The position numbers and the translations under genes were made by a program. A stretch of DNA of 64,000 nt from Paenibacillus massiliensis 2301065 = DSM 16942 (lineage in GTDB: Bacteria > Bacillota > Bacilli > Paenibacillales > Paenibacillaceae). Below, piece by piece: positions 17,301 through 24,872 of this stretch. The notes below the pieces were generated by a model. That model had not been told where the DNA came from and did no database searches. It worked only from the letters and a program-made list of their open reading frames with translations. The stretch covers positions 62,001 through 126,000 of the forward strand of contig NZ_KB898193.1 of NCBI RefSeq assembly GCF_000377505.1. The letters are read 5' to 3'. Positions within the stretch are counted from its first letter, which is position 1; each line of letters starts with the position of its first letter.

Positions 17301-19242
17301 GATCCGTATACCAGCCTGCGAAGGCATAGCCTGTACGCGTTGGCGCTGATGGCTCGCTGTACGTTTCATCATACTTCGCCATTTCACTATTGACCGTTGT
17401 GCCTCCATTGCTCTCGTAGCTCACGGTATAGTCATTCGCTTCCCATTTCGCATACAGCGTCAAGTCACTGGTCACGTGGGACGTGAAAGCATATGGCTGC
17501 GTCAGGGCCTCATCCGTATACCAGCCTGCGAAGACATAGCCCGTTCGCATCGGCACTGACGGCTCGCTGTACGTTTCATTATACTTCACCGTTTCACTAT
17601 TGACCGTTGTGCCTCCGTTGCTCTCGTAGCTCACGGTATACGCATTCGCTTCCCACTTCGCATACAGCGTCAGGTCAGCGGTCACGGGCGACGTGAAAGC
17701 ATATGGCTGCGTCAGAGCCTGGTCCGTATACCAACCCGCAAAGGCGTAGCCTGTTCGCGTCGGCTCTGTAGGCTCACTGTACGTTTCATTATACTTAACC
17801 GTTTCACTATTGACCGTTGTGCCTCCGTTGCTCTCGTAGCTCACGGTATAGTCATTCGCTTCCCATTTCGCATACAGCGTCAGGTCACCTGTCACAGGCG
17901 ACGTGAAAGCATATGGCTGCGTCAGAGCCTGGTCCGTATACCAACCCGCAAAGGCGTAGCCTGTTCGCGTCGGCTCTGTAGGCTCCCTGAATGTTTCATT
18001 AACCCTCACCTTTTGAATCTTGACTGCTGAGCCCCCGTTACTCTCGAAGCTCCGTGTACTCACCAGTTCAAAGCTCATCACCGTGGTTTTATTACCATTC
18101 TCTTCATCCTGATACGCCAGATACGGCGTACCACTACTATTTAGCGCCAGCGAAGAAGAGAATGCTCTGCCTGCGGAAAAGCCAGCGCTCCCTACAGGTA
18201 TCCATGCACCTTGATCATACTTCATCACTGTGACTTTATCATCATTCGCTTTATCCTGATACGCCACATACGGTGTACCATTGCTATCCAGCGCCAGCGA
18301 AGGAGAGAGCGCTTGACCTGTGGAAAATCCAGCATTCCCTACAATGCTCCATCCGCCTTGGTCATACTTCATCACCGTAGCCTTATTGTCAGATCCATCC
18401 TGATACACCACATACGGCGTACCGTTTCGATCCAGTACCAGCGAAGGAGCGGTCGCTGAATTTGCAGAAAAACCATAATCATAATATTGATACCCTACAG
18501 TTTCCCATGCGCCTTGATCATACTTCATTAAATTAGCTTTATTACCAGCAAACACATCCCCTTCCATATACGCCACATACGGCGTACCACTGCCATCGAG
18601 CGCTAACGAAGTAAACTGTGCTGTAAATAAAGTAAAACCAGCATCCCCTACAGGGGTCCATGCACCTTGTTCATACTTCATCACCGTCGCTGCATTATAA
18701 TTCGCTCCATCTTGATACGCCACATACGGCGTGCCACCGCCATCCAGCTCCAGCGAAGTGTAATACGCTATACCTGCGGAAAAGCCAGCACTACCTACAG
18801 GTATCCATGCACCTTGATCATACTTCATCACTGTGGCTTTATTATTATTCCCACTATCCTGATACGCCACATATGGCGTACCACTGCCATCCAGCGCTAG
18901 CGAGACAAACTGCGCTGCACCTGCGGTAAATCCAGCATTACCTACAGGGGTCCATGCACCTTGTTCATACTTCATCACCGTAGCTTTATAACTATTGGCT
19001 CGATCCGAAAATGCCACATACGGCGTACCACTACCGTCCAGCGCCAACGAAGTGTAAGGGGCTGCATCTAAGGTAAATCCTGCATTACCTAGTTCTATCC
19101 AATCCATTGCGGCGGCATATGCTCTTCCATCCTGCGTATTCCACCCTGGTATCCCACCCACTGTTAGCAAGACCACCAATAACATGGCTACTGCTCTTCG
19201 AGCCCATCCTTGATTCTTGCCCACTTTCTTCATCCTGTGCAC
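14389..19242 (-). CDS. giant SLH-anchored surface protein: propeller, 11 InlB B-repeats, cadherin-like domains, SLH
   Basis: A 1617-residue cell-surface protein. Order: signal peptide (hydrophobic core VAMLLVVLLTVGG, cleavage near AYAAA), seven propeller repeats of about 50 residues, eleven InlB B-type (Listeria-Bacteroides) repeats of 70 residues each with ESNGGTTV and FAGWYTDxALTQPY signatures, two cadherin-like beta-sandwich domains (LGSLQVEEGELKPEFS, LGSLTLSEGTLNPIFS), a Ser/Pro-rich linker, then three SLH domains that bind cell-wall polymer. A long stalk presenting an N-terminal propeller suggests an adhesin or sensor. The GTG at 19242 is chosen because AGGGGAG lies five bases before it and VHRM aligns with the paralogue's start; an ORF extends to 19290. 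Confidence 0.88.
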   Translation of the reverse strand: MHRMKKVGKNQGWARRAVAMLLVVLLTVGGIPGWNTQDGRAYAAAMDWIELGNAGFTLDAAPYTSLALDGSGTPYVAFSDRANSYKATVMKYEQGAWTPVGNAGFTAGAAQFVSLALDGSGTPYVAYQDSGNNNKATVMKYDQGAWIPVGSAGFSAGIAYYTSLELDGGGTPYVAYQDGANYNAATVMKYEQGAWTPVGDAGFTLFTAQFTSLALDGSGTPYVAYMEGDVFAGNKANLMKYDQGAWETVGYQYYDYGFSANSATAPSLVLDRNGTPYVVYQDGSDNKATVMKYDQGGWSIVGNAGFSTGQALSPSLALDSNGTPYVAYQDKANDDKVTVMKYDQGAWIPVGSAGFSAGRAFSSSLALNSSGTPYLAYQDEENGNKTTVMSFELVSTRSFESNGGSAVKIQKVRVNETFREPTEPTRTGYAFAGWYTDQALTQPYAFTSPVTGDLTLYAKWEANDYTVSYESNGGTTVNSETVKYNETYSEPTEPTRTGYAFAGWYTDQALTQPYAFTSPVTADLTLYAKWEANAYTVSYESNGGTTVNSETVKYNETYSEPSVPMRTGYVFAGWYTDEALTQPYAFTSHVTSDLTLYAKWEANDYTVSYESNGGTTVNSEMAKYDETYSEPSAPTRTGYAFAGWYTDQGLTQSYAFTSTVIGDLTLYAKWEANAYTVSYESNGGTTVSSATVKYSEAVNEPSEPTRTGYTFAGWYRDGALTQPYAFTSSVTGDLTLYAKWEVNDYTVSYESNGGTTVNSATAKYDETFSEPSAPTRIGYAFAGWYRDEALTQPYAFTSLVAGDLTLYAKWEANDYTVDFESNGGTTVNSATAKYNGTFSQPSAPTRTGYTFAGWYRDEALTQPYAFTSSVTGDLTLYAKWEVNAYTVSYESNGGTTVGSETVKYNETYSEPSAPTRTGYAFAGWYTDADLTQPYAFTSPATRDLTLYAKWEANNYTVSYESDGGTAIGSETAKYNETFSEPSAPTRTGYAFSGWYTDEALTQRYAFTSPVTSDLTLYAKWEANAHTVSFESNGGTAVESAVVKYNELVSKPSEPTRTGYAFAGWYTDEALTQSYTFTSPVTGDLTLYAKWEANDYTVSFASNGGTAVDSATVKYTELLSEPSAPTRSGYVFAGWYTDEALTQSYAFTSPVTRDLTLHAKWISTSAVLGSLQVEEGELKPEFSPGMLNYEVEVAREMTTLDFTLSKEQATQQVSVTGATYLSVTDDVYRYQMTDLWSGENVVQIQVTSEHGDDMTYTLQVVPQASEDAKLGSLTLSEGTLNPIFSADVLSYTADVANRVKSLTITSTTADGQAKLHINGEPAISGQASVPISLAVGSNIIRIQVTAEDGNTLQSYTLNVVRAKARSGSSSDSGDFAPVTNQDTPPADSPTPAANEAPPVSTDSTATAQTMLQPQVSVVSLVARLQASALGTSADGSFLDVSSHWAKNAVQWFVAHQLISGYPDGTFRPNQAITRGEFVTVLSKLFEVKHDGEQVSFTDTQAHWAREAIQTFASAGIVKGYSTDEFRPDQPISREEMVAMLSRLLDTQQLPQVQAGQQMNDLDEASSYARAAITAFVEAGLVKGKEENHFDPQGTATRAEVVQVLLNILQLLPETKSTF
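15763..18057. repeat. eleven tandem 210-bp coding repeats
   Basis: The InlB B-repeat region repeats at 210-bp (70-codon) spacing about eleven times with high nucleotide identity. Such arrays change copy number by recombination, so stalk length may vary between strains and assemblies may collapse here. Confidence 0.9.
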
Positions 19243-19363
19243 ACCCACTCCCCTATCATTCCCTGTCATAGATCTTTTCCTAGTACACATACTGTGACTT
19301 TTGTACTAGCATCTATTTCAATATACAAATATTTCACCGCCCAGAATAGTGACACCTGTCATC

Positions 19364-19383
19364 AATTTGTCATATGACAAATT
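19364..19383. promoter_or_regulatory. 20-bp palindrome upstream of the SLH propeller gene
   Basis: The same core TTTGTCATATGACAAA as at 14213, perfect over 20 bp. An adjacent second inverted repeat (TGACAGGTGTCA on the minus strand) brings further TGTCA half-sites. The whole block of about 130 bp is shared with the short propeller gene. Confidence 0.6.
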
Positions 19384-19394
19384 CCTATTATTTC

Positions 19395-19435
19395 ACAAAA
19401 AAAGCAGTACCCAGAATCATCCTCCTGAGTACTGC
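19395..19435 (-). terminator. intrinsic terminator of the kinase gene
   Basis: On the minus strand GCAGTACTCAG pairs with CTGGGTACTGC (one mismatch), followed by seven T residues. Confidence 0.8.
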
Positions 19436-19467
19436 CTATCTTTCGTGCCCTATTCGTCCATGGTTCT

Positions 19468-22400
19468 CTAGTACTTGTTGAAGGACAGAGGGATCATCAG
19501 CTGCAGTCGGCAGCCTCCAGCCCGTGCATCCTCAATCGTCATTGTACCGCCAAGCTGCTCTACTCGCTCTCTCATACCGCGTAGACCAAATCCCGGTGGC
19601 CGGCCGCGCAGACCCCTTCCATTATCCAGCAGACTGAACAGCAGACGCTGCTCTTTCTCCTCCAGTAGAAAATGAAATTCCGTGCTGTGTCCATGCCGAA
19701 TGCCATTCGTCAGCCCTTCCTGAAGTGCATGATAGATCACTTTCTTGGCAGACATCGAGACGTAGGAGCTGATCGGAGATAACTGCGCGTGAATTCTGAC
19801 GCTCGTATTCTGCTCCGTGCTTTCCATTAATTCATGCAAGATGCCTGGCAAGTCTGCATAGCGATCCTCACGCAAAAGATGAACAGATTGCCGAATATCC
19901 TCCAGACTGCTGCGTGCCAGATTTTGCGCCTGCTGCAGCCGCTCAAGGCCCTCTTCCCGATCCTTTTTCAACAGCCGCTTGCTGGCCTCCATCTGCAATA
20001 CCACAGAAGTCAAGGTGTGTCCCACGACATCATGAATATCCTGCGCGATACGATGTCGCTCTTCGAAGATCGAGATCTCCGCCAATGCCGCAGATGCCTC
20101 CTTCATTGACCTTTCCAGCTCCCTTGTCCGTTCCTCTACCTGCTGCTCCAGATTGCCATGCATATGCTGTACTTCGGCATACAGTCTCGCGTTAGACAAC
20201 GTCACAGCCCACTGCATGCCCAGCAGCCTGAGCACCTCCTGCCTGCGTGCCGTGAACAGACCTGCAATCAGCGAGCTCTCCAGATAGAGCACTGCAATCA
20301 ACCGTTGCTGTGTCATGATTGGCAGGCATAATACCGATTTCAATTTTTTTCGCTTTACATAATCCTGACGGGTGAACTGTCCTTCATGACAGGCATGATC
20401 CAGCACTAGTGCCGACTTTGTATTTATGGCATAACTAATCAGTGCAGCGGGCGCCACCTCATCCTCGGTCTCCAGTAATCTTGTCTCGATCCGCACCTGA
20501 TCTCGGGTTCCATGAGCTTCAATTGTATAGCTGTTCTTCTGCTCGTCACACAGAATCACCGCTCCATATTCAGCTCCCGCGTTATACAGCATCATGCGCA
20601 GCAACCCGGAGATCAGAGGTATCATCTCAATCTCCCCAGACAAGGCGTAGCCTGCCTCGATCAGGGACATCATATCTGCCTCCTCCAGACCGGAAGGGTG
20701 CTTGCGCTGCAATAGCGAGCTATACTTATGCTCCATATCCCGTACCTTGGCTATGGCCCCCCACTGCTCGTAGGCGTTGCAGGCTTCCGTTAAATAGTGA
20801 CGTGCGAGATACACCTTCCCCCGCTGGATTCCATAACGACCGTAGCATTCGGCGATCATAGCCAGCTCATGCATGTATCCACTATTCGCTGCTTGCTCCA
20901 GTGCTTGCTCATACAGGGTCTCTGCCACGCTGAACTTTCCATCCAAGCGTGCAGCCTCAGCTCGCAAAAGGAGCCATTTCTGCGTATACAACGCAGGAGC
21001 TCTTTTGGCGATCCGTCGCATCCTGCCTATGAGCTTGCGAATCATGCCTCTGTATTTTTGTTGCTTGTCGCCAGAGCTCATTTCATAAATACGGACAAGC
21101 ACCAATCCCTCATAAAAATACTGAACGACATTATCACTAGAGCCTGATTTTCTGAGCTTGCTGGAAAATATAGATTGCTCCAGTGCTGCCAGCGCCTCAT
21201 CGTATTCTCCAAACAAAAATCCGGTTAGATAAGTGAAGTAAAGCGCCAACTCTCTAATCAGTTGGTCATCGTCTCCATAGCCCTCTCCTGCAAGTCTGCG
21301 TCTGTGAAACTCCCCTACTGGATAACGCTCGTCACTTGAACGCTCCCCGATCAGCCTGGACACAATGGCAACAAGACCTGTCGCTGTCCATTTCTGCCAT
21401 GTATTATTCAACCGATCGAACTCATGCTCTCGCTGCTGCAGTTGGTCATAAATCTGTGACAGGGGACGTCCTTCCATCAGCAGAATGACCGCATTGACAA
21501 TTACATTATGATTGCCCTGGCGCAAATCGCCTGTCTCCATGGAGATGTTCGCCGAAAATTCCGCGAATTGATGTGCCAGCTCTGGTTCGAATTGGCGCCA
21601 ACTGTCATAGCAAAAAGTGAACGCCGTCTGTACCCGTATATGCAGCTCAGGATAAGGACGGGAGAGGGCCAGCGCCAGCTTTCCCCATTTATAAGTGTTC
21701 CTATCATCCCGCTGGTAGTAGAGCATCATCGCGTAGCCAACATATCCGATAGCCGACTCTGGTGCTTGCCCATGCTTCAATGTGATGTTCATGATCAGCA
21801 GTGTCGCAGCTACCCAGGCTGCAGGATCTGCCACAAACAAAGCATCCGTGCTTCCAGCCAATACCGTAATGGCAAGCTTCTGCACCTCATCCTCAAGTGG
21901 TGGAAGCTCTGCAAGACTAGCGATGTCCTGGCGCCACAGCTGCTGCTTGATGCGAATCCATTGTCTCAACAGCTGCCCTTTCCCTGTCCGCAAACGATAC
22001 GCTTCGCCCAGCAAGGCCAGCGCCTGTCTGCACAGCGCGACAGCCTGTTCATTCCGATTATAGCTGGCCTCCAGCCGAATGCGGCCAGTAAGGACCTTTA
22101 CTGAATCCATATCTGTTGCCGCATGGTCCGTCAGTACCGCAAAAACCTCATACGCCCGTGACTCCAGGGCACAGAGCATGGCAGCCTCTGCCTGCTCCAT
22201 GTAGAGCTGGAACATTATCGTATAATGCAGCTCCCAGTCACCTGGATAGCTGTATTTTGTCGCGGTCTGCCACCATACAAGCGCCTCCTCGTATGCATAA
22301 GCTCGCTTGGCCTCCGCACCTGCAGCCATATTCAAGCGGATCAGTAGAAGACGCTCCTCCTCTGGCAGCGGAAGCGTAGGGCAGATCAAATTCCAATGAT

Positions 22401-24561
22401 AGGCTATTTCGAACGGACTAACCTCTTCCCCGCCCCTCAGGCGCACCAGCAGTAATTCCCCCATGCGTCGATGAAGCTCCTGACGAGTCTCTTCCTTCAA
22501 ATAGCTGTAAGCAGCCTGACGTATTCGATCATGGTAAAAGCGGTAGCTCCTCTTGCCCTCCTCCGGTACATAGACCAACAAATGCTCCTGTACAGCGGAT
22601 TCCAGCAGGTCTATCGCCTCTTCCTCCGAGCACCCTGTCAGCGCACTTAACGCAGCAACATCACACCTACTCCCTGCTACAGCCACTGCTCCCAGCAGCC
22701 CGAGCGCGTGCTGCGACTTTTGGGCCAACCTGGTGGCAAAATAATGCTCGGTCCCCTTCAGAAGTGTCTGAAATATCTCCTGATTCCACTGCCAGCTGCC
22801 TTGAACGTTCTGAAAATAAAGCAAGCCTTGATGAAGCGCATCCTGGAGTACCTGCTCCAGAATAAGTGGTTGCCCCTTTGTATGATTCCAGAGCAGCTCC
22901 AGCAATAGCTCTTGTTGTTCAATTCGTTCCCCAAATGTATCCTGTAGTAACTGTTCAAGCTCTCCAAGCGGCAGTGCCTGGAGTTGAAGACTATGTACGG
23001 GCAATCCGAGTTCAGCCAGTCCCTGCTCCCAGCTATGCGGTAATTGTGTATGGCTCGTCTCACTCTCAGAGCGATAGCTTACAATCACACAAAGATTGCG
23101 GGTTCCCGGGTCCTGAAGCAATTGAAGCAAATATTGCAGTGAAGCAGCATCCGCCCACTGGATATCATCCAGCCCAATGACAAGTGGGTCCTCGTGTGTC
23201 ATGAACAATTGCAGCACACGGTTCAGCACATACGTAAAGCGACTCAGCGCACCATCAGGAGAGACCGGCGGCAATGGCGGCTGCTCACCGATCAATTCCT
23301 TCAACGAACAGACACGCTCTGTCAATAGACCTCCATATTCGCCCAGCACCTCTAATAGCCTGACCCTCCAGACCTCCACTTGCAGAGCAGACTGGTTCAG
23401 TACATGCATCAGCAAGCGGTCCAGCACACTGAGCCAGGCCTGATAGGGAGACTCCATGTGCTGTTCCTCGAAGGCTTTTATGCTGTAATATCGACTATTA
23501 CCAGACCAGGACTGCTTGAGTGTCTCCGTCATGAAGAGAGTCTTGCCGATCCCGCTCTCACCGGTGATAGCCAGTATGCGCGCCCGCTCTCCTACAGTAG
23601 CTGTAAGGGCAATCTCTCTGAGCAACCATTCGCGTTCCCTCCAGCGCCCGTGCAGTCCATGCAATTGTCCCGATACGTTCTTGGTCTGCTCCGCAGCAGA
23701 TAGCTCGAATGTTGGAATCTCTCCATTATGTTCCCATTCCTCCAGACAGCGCACCAGATCATTCCGAACCTCCGAGACCGCTTGATAGGACGTATTCCCG
23801 TCCTTGCCCAGACATTTGAAGATCATTCGGGACAACATTTCCGGGAGCTTGGAATTGACCTGATGAGGCAGCTCTGGCAGCAATGCTCGGTGACTATACA
23901 TTAAATCTCCTGCATTCTTAGCCGTAAAAGGTCTATGTCCTGTGAACCATTCATACAGAACGATTCCCAAGGAGTATATATCTGCCTTCATATCATCTGT
24001 ACGCACAGGCTGCCCTACAACCTCTGGAGACACATAAGCCAGCAGCTCTGTTGTCCAGAGCTCGCCGCTTTGCACAGAGCCGTGCCCCAGCACAGAAGCG
24101 CCAAGACTATAATCCATGAAATGCATCTGCTGTCCCACATCATCATATAAGAGACTGGAAGGGGGCAAGGCCAGCATCACAACCTGCTCATGATGCAATT
24201 GCTCCAGACGTTCGGTTAGAGCCACCGCAGCCTGAAGCAGATACCCCATGCTCAGCTTCTCCCATCTCTGCGGCTCCAGCAACGCTGACATACTCTCCCC
24301 AGCCAACTGCTGGAACAAGAGCACCGGCTTGCCGTCCACATGCTCCAGCAAGCAAGACCCGCTCAGGCCACGCAACGCCAGATGCCTTAACAAATCCTGT
24401 TCATAGTGAAAGCTTGCAACGCTACGGGTATCCCAGAATCCCCCAACGCTTGTCTTGGCAATATACTCGTTCCCATCTGCTTTCCGTTGTACATGATGCC
24501 ACTCGAACCGATCATTCTTCGCTATTTTTTGCAATATGTTATATCCTGATAGCTCTAGCAT
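19468..24561 (-). CDS. pseudokinase-AAA ATPase-GAF-sensor histidine kinase fusion
   Basis: A 1697-residue signalling protein without membrane segments. Residues about 5-270 are a Ser/Thr-kinase fold: the ATP Lys is in YIAK, DYSLG stands for DFG and YVSPE for APE, but the catalytic-loop HRD is replaced by MLALPPSS, so the fold is probably catalytically dead. A Walker A (GESGIGKT, about 333-340) starts a large STAND/AAA-type ATPase with IGLDDIQWAD as Walker B. A long helical repeat region follows, then a GAF domain near 1320-1440. The C-terminus is a NarL-type histidine kinase: H in RIAQDIHDVVGH near 1509 and an ATPase with DNGRGL and GFGLRGM. It is the likely partner of the regulator at 12089. 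Promoter copy B lies upstream. Confidence 0.88.
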   Translation of the reverse strand: MLELSGYNILQKIAKNDRFEWHHVQRKADGNEYIAKTSVGGFWDTRSVASFHYEQDLLRHLALRGLSGSCLLEHVDGKPVLLFQQLAGESMSALLEPQRWEKLSMGYLLQAAVALTERLEQLHHEQVVMLALPPSSLLYDDVGQQMHFMDYSLGASVLGHGSVQSGELWTTELLAYVSPEVVGQPVRTDDMKADIYSLGIVLYEWFTGHRPFTAKNAGDLMYSHRALLPELPHQVNSKLPEMLSRMIFKCLGKDGNTSYQAVSEVRNDLVRCLEEWEHNGEIPTFELSAAEQTKNVSGQLHGLHGRWREREWLLREIALTATVGERARILAITGESGIGKTLFMTETLKQSWSGNSRYYSIKAFEEQHMESPYQAWLSVLDRLLMHVLNQSALQVEVWRVRLLEVLGEYGGLLTERVCSLKELIGEQPPLPPVSPDGALSRFTYVLNRVLQLFMTHEDPLVIGLDDIQWADAASLQYLLQLLQDPGTRNLCVIVSYRSESETSHTQLPHSWEQGLAELGLPVHSLQLQALPLGELEQLLQDTFGERIEQQELLLELLWNHTKGQPLILEQVLQDALHQGLLYFQNVQGSWQWNQEIFQTLLKGTEHYFATRLAQKSQHALGLLGAVAVAGSRCDVAALSALTGCSEEEAIDLLESAVQEHLLVYVPEEGKRSYRFYHDRIRQAAYSYLKEETRQELHRRMGELLLVRLRGGEEVSPFEIAYHWNLICPTLPLPEEERLLLIRLNMAAGAEAKRAYAYEEALVWWQTATKYSYPGDWELHYTIMFQLYMEQAEAAMLCALESRAYEVFAVLTDHAATDMDSVKVLTGRIRLEASYNRNEQAVALCRQALALLGEAYRLRTGKGQLLRQWIRIKQQLWRQDIASLAELPPLEDEVQKLAITVLAGSTDALFVADPAAWVAATLLIMNITLKHGQAPESAIGYVGYAMMLYYQRDDRNTYKWGKLALALSRPYPELHIRVQTAFTFCYDSWRQFEPELAHQFAEFSANISMETGDLRQGNHNVIVNAVILLMEGRPLSQIYDQLQQREHEFDRLNNTWQKWTATGLVAIVSRLIGERSSDERYPVGEFHRRRLAGEGYGDDDQLIRELALYFTYLTGFLFGEYDEALAALEQSIFSSKLRKSGSSDNVVQYFYEGLVLVRIYEMSSGDKQQKYRGMIRKLIGRMRRIAKRAPALYTQKWLLLRAEAARLDGKFSVAETLYEQALEQAANSGYMHELAMIAECYGRYGIQRGKVYLARHYLTEACNAYEQWGAIAKVRDMEHKYSSLLQRKHPSGLEEADMMSLIEAGYALSGEIEMIPLISGLLRMMLYNAGAEYGAVILCDEQKNSYTIEAHGTRDQVRIETRLLETEDEVAPAALISYAINTKSALVLDHACHEGQFTRQDYVKRKKLKSVLCLPIMTQQRLIAVLYLESSLIAGLFTARRQEVLRLLGMQWAVTLSNARLYAEVQHMHGNLEQQVEERTRELERSMKEASAALAEISIFEERHRIAQDIHDVVGHTLTSVVLQMEASKRLLKKDREEGLERLQQAQNLARSSLEDIRQSVHLLREDRYADLPGILHELMESTEQNTSVRIHAQLSPISSYVSMSAKKVIYHALQEGLTNGIRHGHSTEFHFLLEEKEQRLLFSLLDNGRGLRGRPPGFGLRGMRERVEQLGGTMTIEDARAGGCRLQLMIPLSFNKY

Positions 24562-24671
24562 CCCTCACCCCTTCTTGCCCTATTGGCTTTATACTCTCTA
24601 AGCCTACTTCAATCAGCTAACCCATGTGTTACCATAAGCCCGTTCTGTTCACATTCCTCCATCTATTATGC

Positions 24672-24700
24672 ATCATAGCAGTTAATTCCTGAGTAATCAT
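24672..24700 (-). promoter_or_regulatory. promoter of the kinase gene, extended -10 type (copy B)
   Basis: Minus-strand ATGATT, a 17-base spacer and TGCTATGAT, the same elements and spacing as at 12856-12884. The shared block extends to 24766, where a degraded version of the propeller-gene terminator hairpin can be seen. The divergent gene at 24873 starts on the other side; no other feature is seen in 24562-24872. Confidence 0.65.
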
Positions 24701-24872
24701 GTGCATCTTATGGATATGGTATAGTATTCAGTAAAAAAGTGCCCCACCCCCACATAACCGACTGAAAATAGGACCTCTTCCATGACAGGTTTTTGCCAGC
24801 CGCCACATAGCTTTCCATCCTCCCACATGATATAGTGGACACGATACTACAGAGGATGGAGATTTTACCGTT

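Noticed and set aside
15763-18057. Regular repeat array considered as a CRISPR or satellite
   Set aside because: The repeats are in frame, 210 bp long, with no spacers, and encode InlB B-repeats.
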